The notes under the pieces are model-generated. The model saw only the letters and a list, made by a program, of their open reading frames with translations, was not told the origin of the DNA and ran no database searches. Position numbers and translations under genes: made by a program. From Berberis thunbergii (lineage: Eukaryota > Streptophyta > Magnoliopsida > Ranunculales > Berberidaceae), in contig QNQO01000598.1 of assembly GCA_003290165.1 (NCBI GenBank), forward strand, positions 1-64,000: a stretch of 64,000 bases of DNA, in the 5' to 3' direction. Each line of letters begins with the position of its first letter. Positions within the stretch are counted from its first letter, which is position 1. Positions 47,204 through 57,988 of this stretch are shown here, piece by piece.

Positions 47204-47384
47204 TTTTAAAGCTTTCTTTCGATTCTCTGCATCTGAGATTCGAAGAAAGAAAAGAGAGGTTAGGTTTAAGGTTTAGTTAGCAGCCTTTTTTAGGGCTTCG
47301 TGTGGAAAAAAGACTGTTCTCGGTTTGCGTTTTATACAAACCTCGAATGGGACACGTTATGTTTGATTATCTCAAAATAGGAAT
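47204..47384 (-). promoter_or_regulatory. U2AF65 5' leader and proximal promoter region
   Basis: The 181 bp between the start codon and a Mutator-like element. It contains a purine/pyrimidine-rich leader (cgaagaaagaaaagagagg on the plus strand). No TATA box is obvious. The intact proximal promoter is short because the transposon begins here. Confidence 0.45.
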
Positions 47385-47491
47385 GGTTATTTGTTGTTGC
47401 CCCTTATCATAAATTAGCTAATTGGGAAGTGCTACCATAATTAATCCGTATTGCACTTTTTTCCCTAAGTCTATGGATCAATGTGCCTTAG

Positions 47492-48010
47492 TGACGCCGA
47501 GCATAATAGCGATTATTCTGCAGACTAATAGCAACAGATAATTGGCAGAGAAGAACACAAAATGATAGCCCAAAACACAGAGAAATAGCTCTAATGTTTA
47601 ATCAAATTACTCAAATCAAATGTCAACCAAAAATCAGTCCATAAGTCGGGCTTTATAACTAAAACTTGTAATTATTAGAATTTTACCAAAATTAGAAAAA
47701 TCCCAATAATTATGCTAAAACAAAATACATAATAAAAGAAATATACTGTCAGAAATCTGGCCCAAATTGGGTTCAGAATCACTTCATAAACTATAATTGA
47801 AATATTACTATAAAGGGAAAAAAAAAACTACTAAAATTAACAAGCAGTCTATTCTTAAAAGAAAATAATGCATAATCCTAAAAGAAAACTAAAAGACTCC
47901 TAATTAAATTGAAAGAGTACGAATAAGTTATTTAGTAAATAACTTTGAGAGCAAATTAGGAACCCTGAAAACCCAAATTAATTAGGAACCCTGTAAACTT
48001 TCATGCATCA
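47492..48010 (-). repeat. 3' LTR of nested gypsy-like element
   Basis: Starts tgacgccgagcataatagcg and ends tttcatgcatca; aligns with 49221-49745 over nearly its full length (shared gattattctgcagactaata and agtacgaat). Confidence 0.85.
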
Positions 48011-49169
48011 GTCGCCCCGGGTTGGAAAGAACGCGTCCTCGAGTTCACAATAGCTTTATTGAAATCCTCTGGCCGCAGCCCAGGAAGAAGATCCCTGGTA
48101 TCAGGTCAGAAAACTCTGCTAGCTGCTGGCGTACTGGATTGTCTGTCATTTCCTTTCTCTCGAGCTCCATCTGCAAACCTAGCACATACTCCTTTACTAT
48201 AATAATCAAATCCTTGACTTCATCAACCTCCATCCTCGACTCAACAACAATACCGGTATAGTATGCAAAATACTTAGAAATTAACAGTCGTACAACCTCC
48301 ATGAACTTCCCATTAGTAGTGGCTTTGTAACCAGCCTTCAATTTTTATTCCAGCTGGGAGAAGTTGTACACAACTGCTAGTGGCCCCCTCACATTTGGGC
48401 TCGCCGACGCACTCCACCCGCTCTCCACCACAAATGAAATCACTAAAAAGTGGGAAAACGCGTATATGTATGAATGACGTCCATTGTGCAGATTAAGAAG
48501 CATGGGCTTCAAAGGTGCAAAGTTTGATATAGCCAGATGTCGGTTCAGCAGCCGCATCTCTGTATCAAAATTACCAGCTGTTGCATGCTCTGCAGCAAGA
48601 GCTGATTTTTGGATCCAGATCTAGTTACAGGCATGCCTTGAGTCAGGGTGACAAATACTAAAGAGCGGGTATTCGTAGTAGCCCTTGGTGTATCAACTTC
48701 TGGTGGCAGCTCCAAGTCCTCAAGGTCCCAACCTCCTTCCCCATCATTTTCTTCGTGCACTTCACCGTCTTCAATAACAACTCCAGCATCCCCATTCTGC
48801 AAACCATCTGCATCAACAATATCCAATTCTTCATCAGTGTCATACACAGGCTCTCCAAACTCTTCAGTTTCTTCTTCCTCAAGCTCCTCATTGTCATACA
48901 CAAACTCTCCAAGCTCCTCATCGTCATACACATGCTCTCCATGCTCCCATAATCGAGCATGATTGTGAATCGTGATACGGGTTTTCAAAACTGGAATCAG
49001 AATCGTGATCTTCCATCTCACGATTACCGAAATTATGCGCCGTTAGACGTCGGGTTAACTCTGCAACTTGCCTCGATAAATCCTCAATCATCATATTCTT
49101 AACCTTACGATCCAGGTTTGGGGCTTCCTCGTTCGGAACCTGCTCGCAACGACCACGACCACCAGCCAT
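48011..49169 (-). pseudogene. Gag-like and pol-linker remnant of nested element
   Basis: Opens at 49169 with MAGGRGRCEQVPNEEAPNLD, then MMIEDLSRQVAELTRRL and DSDSSFENPYHD, a typical gag start of plant Ty3/gypsy elements. A strongly acidic stretch (48960-48700, repeated YDDEEL/YDNEEL/YDTDEEL) follows. Further on, ELERKEMTDNPVRQQLAEFSDLIPG (given here in two overlapping parts: ELERKEMTDNPVRQ and QQLAEFSDLIPG) recalls the linker just before RT. It is a deletion derivative with shifts and no enzymatic domain. Confidence 0.55.
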
Positions 49170-49206
49170 AGAAACTGATGAAATCTCACCCCAAGAAGAT
49201 GTTGAA

Positions 49207-49218
49207 GCTTTGATACCA
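49207..49218 (-). promoter_or_regulatory. Primer binding site of nested element
   Basis: Minus strand TGGTATCAAAGC, one base from the initiator tRNA-Met type TGGTATCAGAGC, 2 bp inside the 5' LTR. Confidence 0.7.
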
Positions 49219-49220
49219 AC

Positions 49221-49745
49221 TGACGTCGGACATAATAGCGATTATTCTGCAGACTAATAGCAACAGATAATTCACATGGAAGAACACAAGATGATAGCCC
49301 AAAACACAAAGAAATATCTCTAATTTTTAATCAAATTACTCAAATCAAAGGTCTACCTAAAATCAGCCCATAAGCCGGGCTTTATAGCTAAAACTCGTGA
49401 TTATTAGAATTTTACCAAAATTAGAAAAACCCCAATAATCATGATAAAACAAAATACATAATAAAAGAAATATATTGCCAGAAATCTAGCCCAAAATGGG
49501 TTCAGAATCACTTCCTAAACTATAATTGAAATATTACTAAAAAGGGGAAAAAAAACTACTAAAATTAACAAACAGTTTATTCCTAAAAGAAAATAATGTA
49601 TAATCCTAAAAGGAAACTAAAATACCCCTAATTAAATTGAAAGAGTACGAATTTATTTAGTAAATAACTTTGAGAGCAAATTAGAAACCCTGAAAATCCA
49701 AATTAGGAACTCTAGAAACCCAAATTTAGAGACCCTAGAAACCCT
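49221..49745 (-). repeat. 5' LTR of nested gypsy-like element
   Basis: Starts tgacgtcggacataatagcg. Homology to the other LTR is lost in the last 20 bp, where ggaaccctgtaaactttcat is replaced by a variant of 'agaccctagaaacc'. Confidence 0.8.
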
Positions 49746-51459
49746 CTTGTAGTCGTTTGTTTTTATAATAGATGATAAAAATACCCTTCACAAATCACAG
49801 GCTGAGATTGAGTGTTTCATATCTCGAACATCTCGTCTCGAAGAAAATCTCAAGAGCCAATTGAAATTATAATCGTATTTCGAGGAAAATCTAATAGTTG
49901 TAAAAAATTGTATCTTGAAGAAAATCGTATGGTCCTGTTGAAATCATAAATGTATCTTGAAGAAAATTGAATGGTCAAATGAAATTATAATCGCATCTCG
50001 AGGAAAATCTAACCATTGTTTAAAAAATATAAAAAGAAAAAACGTAATGTTCTTCTACTCCTCCCCCTTCATCTTATTCATCAACTCGTCATTCATCTTC
50101 TTTCTCCCCCTCCGTCTCTCTGGTTCGCAACCCCTTCCCTTTTTTTCTTCTTCCTTCCTTTCCCCCCCTTCTTCCTCATATTTTCTCCTTCCCCCTTCTT
50201 CATCCTCGTTCCTCCTCTATTTCACAGCCCCGCCACCACTCTACCCCTTCTTCCTCGTCCTCCTTTTCCCCCTTTTTTTTCTATAAATCACCACCGCCCC
50301 ACCCTCCTCCTTTTTATGGTTCGTAGCAATTGATCATTTCATGAGGGTAACGGATATGTGTTCATCAACAATGTTTCAGTTTAGGGCAAAAGTACAGACG
50401 AATATATAGATTCAGTTTAGGGAAAAGTAGAGACAAACATATAGATGCAGTGTGAGAAGAAACCTAAGTGGTGGAACATACATGTTCATCAGCAATTGGC
50501 TCATTCTCATGTTCACCTGTTGGTTTAATGATTTTAGGTAGGGATTCAAATAAGAAATATGTTGAAACTACATGGACAAATGAAATAGTTTTCATGATAT
50601 ACTACCATGTTTTTGAAATAATTGGCAGGTTTGTTGGCTTGGCACATGGTTTCCCATCGACGCTATGGAAAAAGACGAAAAGCAAGGTGTGAAAAATATT
50701 GGATCGAGTCGTGTCTCTGTCTTTTTGTGCCTCTCTAAGCAAGAGGAGCATGAAGGGAGGAAGAAGGGGGTGGGTGGGGGCTGAGAACCAGAAAAAAAAA
50801 AAAAAAAAAAAAAAAGGAGGGGGCGGTGGTGATTTACAGAAAAAGGGGAGGTGGCGGCGAGGCTGCAAAACATAAAAGGGAGGGGGAGAAAAAAAAGAAG
50901 AAAAAGAAGGGGGAAGGAGGAATGAGGAGGAAGAAGAGGGAGGGGTTGCGAACCAGAGAGACTGAGATAGGGAGACGGGGTTGTGAACCGAAAAAGAGGG
51001 GTGCAAGGAAGAATATGGAGGCGGAGTGGAGGAAGAAAATGAAGGGGAGGAGTGGAAGAACATTAATTTTTTTTTAACAATGGTTAGATTTCCTGGACAT
51101 ACGATTACAATTTAATTTGACCATTCGATTTTTCTCAAGATAAAATTATGATTTCAATTGGACCCTACGATTTTCTTCGAGATTAGATGTTTGAGATACA
51201 TTTTTTTTTTAACTGTCGGATTTTCCTCCAGACAAGATTACGATTTCAATTGGGCCCTAAGATTTTCTTCGAAATTAGATGTTGAGATAAGAAACAGTCA
51301 ATCTCAGCTTGTGATTTTTCAAGGATATTTTAATCATCTATTTTGAAAACAAACGGTCAAGGCACATTGACCTCTAGTTTTAGGGGGAAAGTGCAATATA
51401 GATTAATTGGGGCACTTTCCAATTAGTTATTTATGATAGAGGCAAGCAATAAATAACCC

Positions 51460-53466
51460 AAAAAGGAATGGAATGATGCACTATATATGTGTAGTAAACA
51501 TTTGTTAAATAGTAAAACTAAATGATAATATTTTCTGGAAATGTTTTACATTATTTGCTTTCGTATTTTTTAATGTGCAATGCCAAAGATGAGGTATGCA
51601 ACAAAAAGGCATTTGTCAATCATAATAATTATTTATTTATTTGATAGAATACAACTAAAAGTATTGTTTCATTGATGTAAATTAAGCAAATTAACTTATA
51701 ATTTCATAAAAACTCCGAGAAATGCCCAATAAATCAAATTGTCATTTCTAGGAGAGAGAAAAAAAATTCATTGTCATTAAATATGGCTATGATGTGTTGC
51801 AATGGATTTTCATTCCTCATATCAAATTCACTCTTTAAGTTCATACATAACCGGCAAGAGCCCACCCTTTGTACCTTCCATGTCAATTTTACTATAGGTC
51901 CACCCGAATTCCTTCTGCCCAAACGTAATGATCAGGAAAGAAAATATGGCAATTCCTTTAAGTTAGGATTAAATGAGTGGATTTTCATAGAGAATTACTA
52001 TTTTTTGATTTTCCTTATATAGTGAAAAAAAATTGACTATAGACCTTCCCCGAAATATTGGGTATGGAACGCTTCAAGATTGCCATCACCCAAGTAACAC
52101 CCTTCCATTAGATTAGAAAAGATTGATCACTTTCCAACAAAAAGAGAATATCCTCGCAAGATTCTATATTTAACGCCATCCACTATAGTTCCCTAATAGC
52201 CCTTATTTCCTTCAAGAACTATGTTGTCTAAGGCTTAGCCAAGGTGCCAAAGGCGCTAAGTTTTAAGAAAGGTATCTCACATTCACTTCACAATGTTTTC
52301 TCCTTTATCATCTTAGGGTCGTAACGGTTCACCTCAGCTGACGATGGTGCCTGAGGCACTACTAAGGTGTCATTTTGTTTTTTTATTCTCGGATAAATAG
52401 TTTTATTGAATGGATCTAAGCAAAATTTAAATAACTAAATAATTAATTGAAGGATCATTTAACTGATAGTGGAATTGGGAACGGTAATGATCAAACCCTA
52501 AACCACTCATTTCTATCATATACTAAACTTATTTGGAATTTTATTATAACATGGCTATGAGTTATGAGAAAGACTAGCTAATAGTTTTTTTTGATGTATT
52601 GCCATAGAATACTATAAACATTGCACTCAAGGGCCTAGTTCCTATTGTTAAGAACGTACACTGCACTTAAAGGCCTAATTCCTATTGTTAAGCTCGTCCA
52701 AAGTGATTTGATTGTCATGCCATATGTTCCACACCCTTGATAATTCTTTTTCACATATGAATAATTACATATGTATTTCTATATGTTTGCATCATTTACA
52801 AACTAGTATTCCTTGTAGATTATTTGCTTACAACGATTGTCTAATAGGGAAATGAATCACACACCACTAAAAGAACTGCTATTGGCTGAAACCTAGCTCA
52901 CTCGATTGGCAAGGTAACCTTTTTCAAGTTTTTGTTCTTTTTCTTTTCAACCCTGCTAGGTAGCCAATTGTCTGAGAGGTCATCAAGATGATGGGAATGG
53001 ACTGAATCTAAACGTGACAATTATTAGTTGAAGTATTGTTCATGCATGCATACATGTTTGTGCTAAATATATTGACATTTTTCTTCCTGTTGCAGGGTCA
53101 TTAGAGAAGCCAGGAAATTAGTTTGAGAATAAATCTAATTGCCATTCTTAACAAGGCAAACCAGTATGCTAATTGTGATGTCAATTTGTTATTTTGCCTT
53201 ATTTTCAACTCTTTTCATTTTTCTTTTACAATTTGCATTCTTGAACTCTATCTGTCCAAATGGAAGAATATCAAACATTATGTTGAACCTGAAGGGATAT
53301 GAAGAAATGCATACTCCTTGTATACAAAAAGTTCTTGAAATGGATAAAGCAAGAATTTTCCTATTTGGTTGAGTTCATGTTTTAGTCTTGGAAAATGATG
53401 TTGTAAGTGTGTTATGTGCCTATTAAATCCAACAAAATTTGCAGTCTCCCGACTCAAAATGTTAAT
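51460..53466. other. Intergenic DNA, nothing recognised
   Basis: AT-rich, no supported exon, RNA gene or element. Scattered short frames have no recognisable motif. Confidence 0.4.
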
Positions 53467-54293
53467 AACACCCCTCTTCACTGGTTACATATTGTAGTGA
53501 TATTAATGTGTATACTCCATTGATGATTAAAGAACATGGTTGTCATGACCTGATCCACAAACTATTATATTGTCCACTTTGGGCCCAAGGTCCGCACAGC
53601 TTTAAAACGTGTAGTACTTTGTAGATCCAAATTCGTACATATATAGTACATCACCCTCCCTTACCAAAGCGATGTGGGTCTATGATCTCCCATTTGTAGC
53701 TTGCCAAACCTCTTGGAATCCATGGGATTTTAGGCTTCTCCCTCACCCTCCCCCCCAGGTCCGCCCACACAAGGGTATCACAATCCACCCCCTCGGGAGT
53801 CCAACGTCATCGTTGGCACATTTACGACTGGGTCAGGCTCTGATACCATTCTGTCACAACTCAATACACCAAAGCGAACGATACAATACTCTGTGGATCA
53901 GGTCGTGACGGAATGGTATTAGAGCCTGACCCAGGCGAAAATGTGCCAACAATGACGTTGGGCTCCCAAGGGGGGTGGACTGTGATACCCTTGTGTGGGG
54001 GGACCTGGGGGGAGAGTAAGGGAAAAGCTCAAGAGCCCATGGATCCCAATAGGGTTGACAAGCTACAAAGGGGAGATCATAGTCTCACATCGCCTGGGTA
54101 AGGGAGGGTGGTGTACTATATATGTATGAGTTTGGATTTACAAAGTACTACGCGTTTTAAAGTCGTGCAGATCTTAGGCCCAAAGCGAATAATATAGTAC
54201 TCTGTGGATGGGTCGTGACAACCATGTTCTTCAATCATCAATGGAGTATACACATTAATGTCACTACAATATGTAACCAGTGAATAGGGGTGT
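53467..54293. repeat. 830-bp near-perfect palindrome built from an LTR-type repeat
   Basis: The left arm (53467-53857) is mirrored by the right arm (53904-54293) with few mismatches. For example 'ctggttacatattgtagtga' at 53481 matches the complement at 54262-54280, and 'ggctctgataccatt' at 53836 matches aatggtattagagcc at 53912. The unpaired centre is about 46 bp. Each arm holds a tRNA-iMet-like primer site (TGGTATCAGAGC type) next to text such as 'acaatgacgttgggctccc', as in non-coding plant LTR repeats. It therefore looks like two copies of a small LTR/TRIM-like unit head to head, flanking sequence included. Confidence 0.85.
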
Positions 54294-54369
54294 TTTTTTA
54301 GATACAATTCAATTGGCAACAATATGGAATGATTGAATCCGCATCTATTTTGTTATGCTTTTTTATGTT

Positions 54370-54548
54370 GGGTTATTTACCTTTTAGCCTTCATTAATTC
54401 AAATGTAACCCTACTTGGGTGTTATTAATTTTGTTTATTCCGTCTAACCCCCATTTCAAGTGTTGAACGTTAAGTCAACTGCTTAGACTACCATAATCCA
54501 TTGGTTCTTTTGAAAATTTTGAGTTACCCTTACTCTCACGTGCACGTG
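54370..54548 (+). repeat. Left terminal inverted repeat of MULE
   Basis: About 180 bp, matching the complement of 61190-61370 at roughly four of five bases, ending near ctcacgtgcacgtgag. Confidence 0.88.
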
Positions 54549-54589
54549 AGTTTATTTTCCCGTACGAAACCCTAGGCTTCAGTTATATC

Positions 54590-55440
54590 GAATTGACAAA
54601 GAGGGAGAGGGAGAAAGAGGATCTGTTGTAGAGGGAGACTATGACAGGGACAACGAGGAACATCAAAATATAGCCGGTGGACAAGTCGGTGTTGCTGGAG
54701 AGGTAAGTAAATTATGTATTTTGTGTATTTACCTTCGTTGTTTGTTGAACTATGCAAAATTTTGTTTGGAGAAGATGAGTACCAAATGGTAAATTTGGAA
54801 ATTATGTCGGTGCCAAAAAGAATTATATGTAAATTGTTGTTTAATTACTTGCATTGTTTGTGAATGACCAAGATATTTTTTAGATGTGTGACCTAGAAGG
54901 TCACACTTCTTCTACTTGCCCATGGGTATACAGTATGAGTGGCGCAAATCAATGCACTGGATTGATGATGTTGACGACTTCTGATGAGTGACTAACATTA
55001 GGTAAGAAGTACCTTCAATGTCAATTCCCAACTTGTGAAAAATTTAAGTGGTTGGAAATGTTATAAAAGAGGTTGAGGCAAAGGTTGAAGAAAATAACAT
55101 TGATTTTAAAGGAAAGTCTATCAAGGTTGGAGGAGTCTCTTCTTCGAGTGGCAGCTTAAAAGCATGTTTTCACAGTGACTCAAATGGTCAATGGTACAAG
55201 GAATGTCCTGGGAAAAAGACCTCGTGCCCGAAAGCATGCTCAACACCAAGGCAACTATTGAAATATTAGTGACCATGGAGTCTAGGTAAGAGGTTCTTGG
55301 TGTGCAATAATTGTGGTAGCTTCCCATGGTTACAAGACTATTTGAAAGTAGTGAAGGCAGCTCCGACACCAACTGCAGTTGTACATATGACTCCACCCAC
55401 ACAGAGTATGAACATGACGCCACTTAAAATAAATGTCAAA
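54590..55440 (+). pseudogene. GRF-type zinc-finger gene carried by the MULE
   Basis: The plus strand has exon-like parts. The first (54590-54700) is rich in R/G/E and ends at a GT donor (gaggtaagt). After a probable AG acceptor near 54880 come CDLEGHTSSTCPW and GKKYLQCQFPTCEKFKWLE (a GRF-like zinc motif). Then come ACFHSDSNGQWYKECPGKK and LGKRFLVCNNCGSFPWLQD (knuckle plus a second GRF motif). In-frame stops (after RQLLKY) show decay. GRF fingers bind single-stranded nucleic acid in other proteins. The gene converges on the transposase gene. I infer it is part of the element, not a captured fragment, but cannot prove it. Confidence 0.5.
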
Positions 55441-55569
55441 GTTGAAATGGAATGGAATTGAACGACTTTTATGATGAATTCAATAATAAGCTTGGGTAGT
55501 GGGGATTGGAGTTTATATGCAATGAATATAATATAGTAGTAGGGATTGAAGTTTATCTATGTAATGAAG

Positions 55570-56230
55570 TTTCATTTCTATGTAATAGTAAACTATGAAC
55601 GTATGGAAGTTTAATGAAGTTTATCTACAAATGTTTCTTGACCCGAGTTGTAAGGTCTATATAAACATAAAAAAAAATGTAATGCAACACAAAACAATGC
55701 AACTTGTATGCAATAAATGACAACTGATTGGTAATGCAATGCAAATGCAAGTATATTGCCTGGTCGGTACCCTGCAATGCTACAAACAACATAATGAACA
55801 ACACACACACACAGACACTGATCCAGTTTGTAACACGTAATGCAAACAATGAATCTAACATGCCATAGTATAAACTTGTAATGCAATGCAATGTAATCCT
55901 GATCTAGTTTGTAACTCGTAATGCAATGTAATCCCCTGATCCAGTTTGTAAACTCTAATGCAATGTAATGCAATGGATGCAATGAAACCTGTAAGGCTAT
56001 GAACATGTAATGCAATTCAACACACAAACTCATTACAATGGATGGCAATGTAATGCAATAAAATTTATGGCAATTGATCTGAGATATGATCAACACATAC
56101 ACTAACATTGCAATATAACAATGCCTAATTTGTACCCTACAACAAAGAACATCACATTGCAACCTATAACTTATAACAAAATTTAACAAAATAATGCAAT
56201 GCAATGAACAACATTGAACTAGTTTGTATT
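55570..56230. repeat. Degenerate 'gtaatgcaatgcaatg' repeat region
   Basis: Short iterations of aatgcaatg and of a longer unit 'gatccagtttgtaactcgta' recur every 40-60 bp. It lies between the two converging MULE genes. A 197-codon open frame on the minus strand is a by-product of this repetition. Confidence 0.7.
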
Positions 56231-57056
56231 ACATCAGATATTGAACAACTTCACATTGCTTCACCTTACATTTGTCTTGCATATCCAGTTAGATTTACAT
56301 TTATCATATGCTGAACAACATCACATACTGAACCATTGTCTTTTTTACATAGCTTGTAACAAAAAATTGAACCATTTGCCTTGCACATACATGGCATCTA
56401 CCCAAAAACTGACATGCCATTATATGTACCATTTATAAAAAATTTAAAAAAAAAAAACCTATTACAAAAACATTGTTTGTAACCATTTTTCAAACATATA
56501 CATGGCATCTACCAAAAACTTACATGCCATGGTTACAATCCTTTTATGCATATAGTGGTTCTATACTTATGATACTTTTTTTTCACTCTCAACAAAGTTC
56601 TTTCAACCCTAGGCACAGCACCACCATTCTCCTTATTTTCTGCCTCAAGTTTCCTTGTATAGTGCATACCCATAACCATCCATTGAAACCTTTCAACCAT
56701 TTTCACAATGGTCATCTCCCTTAACTCGAGCATCATCTTGTTGAATGACTCTGAAAAATTGTTTGTAATGTGTTCACACTTTGATGTAGTATCAAAGTGT
56801 GACCTTGCCTAATGATAAAAACACTATTTTTCCAACCACTCCTTTGCCTTGGGATTATCAGCCTTAATTTTGCACATTTCTAATTCAAACTCTTCAACCC
56901 TGTGAGCAATAACAACAACCCAAGTGAGATTCTCCATGTGAGGACCATTATGGATATTTTTCAAATTTTGGTACATGTGTCTGAAACAATACTGATGATG
57001 ACTACCCCTGAAGACTTTATACACAACCTTAATAAGACCCTTTTGTCTGTCTTAAG

Positions 57057-57657
57057 CAGTGTTCTAAAAAGTGTTAGGCGGTGGCCGAGTGGTGAGCAGG
57101 TGCCTAGGCGGTCTTAGGTTTTGTATTATAACTTTAATAATATACAAAAGTTAAGCATAATACATTATCAATTACATCCAATTTAATGCCAAGATACATA
57201 TGCAAATTTTAAAAACATGAAAAATTAACAATCATGAACAAAATTTATTAAAACTCAAATGACTTGGTCATGATGTGTACTTTATACAAAGTTGAATTTG
57301 TGGACAAATATCCAAACCTACTCTTTTATTTTTCTTCAAATTGCATGAATGACCTCAGTCATGTTTGATAAAATCTACATTATTAAAATTGGTACCGACA
57401 GATCCTTTGATAATTCCATTAAGTAATCATCCTTTGCTACTTTCAGACATATACTGAATAAAAAACAATTAAATTGTTTATTTCCAAAAAAGAGGAAAGA
57501 AAAATAAAATAAGAACACAATCAGCCTTATTAAAAATAATAAAAAATCGCCCAGACCCCACCCAAACACGCCTAGACCCCGCCTAGACCTCCCAGAACCC
57601 GCCCAGCCATTAATCTAGGCATTTTTCTAACGCCTAGGCTAATTTTTTAGAATATTG
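57057..57657 (-). mobile_element. hAT MITE 'CAGTGTTCTAAAAA' family, copy 2 (601 bp)
   Basis: Inverted in orientation relative to copy 1. Ends are cagtgttctaaaaa and ttttttagaatattg; flanks gtcttaag (57049-57056) and atcttaag (57658-57665), 7 of 8 matching. It splits the catalytic core of the MULE transposase. Confidence 0.88.
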
Positions 57658-57711
57658 ATCTTAAGTGAAGATAAGCTTGTTTGGGTATTTTCTGAGATAT
57701 GGGCATATAAT

Positions 57712-57988
57712 CAGTGTTCTAAAATTCGATTTAGGGCAAGCTAGGCGGCCTCCTAGATGGGTTTTTGAAATTTTTATTTTTATTTTCAGTTTGAAAATAT
57801 AAAAAAATTAAGATTGTTTTTTTTATATACATTTTGCATATCTATCTTGGTATTGAATTAGAAGTAATTTATATTCTATTATGCTTAACTTTTATAAGTT
57901 ATAATAAATAAATAAATAACCGCCCAGTCCTCTAGGCACTAGTCCCCTGCTCGCCACCCGCCGTCCGCCTACCATTTTTAGAGCTTTG
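57712..57988 (+). mobile_element. hAT MITE same family, copy 3, internally deleted (277 bp)
   Basis: Ends cagtgttctaaaa and tttttagagctttg; flanks catataat (57704-57711) and cctataat (57989-57996), 7 of 8 matching. Only 54 bp from copy 2, a separate insertion with its own target duplication. Confidence 0.8.

Larger units (their letters stand above)
47492..49745 (-). mobile_element. Non-autonomous Ty3/gypsy-like LTR element nested in the inverted-repeat element
   Basis: Two direct repeats of about 520 bp (47492-48010 and 49221-49745) flank a 1.2-kb interior. On the minus strand a primer site, a gag start and a polypurine-like tract (CCCGGGGCGAC) next to the 3' LTR occur in order. No RT, RNase H or integrase remains. 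It interrupts the left arm of the surrounding element between 'caatgtgcctta' and 'tcgtttgtttt', which are contiguous in the right arm. The exact right end of the 5' LTR and the target duplication are unclear. Confidence 0.8.
47385..51459. mobile_element. Mutator-like long-inverted-repeat element, with nested LTR element
   Basis: The left arm (47385-47491 continued at 49746-50330) and right arm (about 50690-51459, inverted) match over about 700 bp. Examples are 'tatcataaatta', 'tattgcactttttccct', 'gattgagtgtttcatatctc', 'gaaaatctaaccattgtt', and a pyrimidine-rich tract mirrored by a purine-rich one. Ends are ggttatttgttg and, inverted, gggttatttattg. Flanks aaataggaat (47375-47384) and aaaaaggaat (51460-51469) are a 10-bp target duplication with one mismatch, as expected for Mutator elements. 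No transposase is seen. Without the nested element it is about 1.8 kb. Confidence 0.78.

Noticed and set aside
48648..48962. Serine-rich plus-strand frame
   Set aside because: Opposite strand of the acidic gag-derived region of the nested LTR element; composition follows from that.
50016..51077. Proline/phenylalanine- or lysine/arginine/glutamate-rich frames
   Set aside because: They come from the pyrimidine and purine tracts of the inverted-repeat arms.
53467..54293. A Cassandra-type TRIM with 5S rRNA promoter
   Set aside because: The primer-site-like motif fits an LTR element, but I do not see the 5S-like box that defines Cassandra.
55611..56204. A 197-codon open frame on the minus strand
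   Set aside because: It is made of cysteine/tyrosine/isoleucine-rich repetition produced by the aatgcaatg repeat; no domain, and it lies between converging MULE genes.
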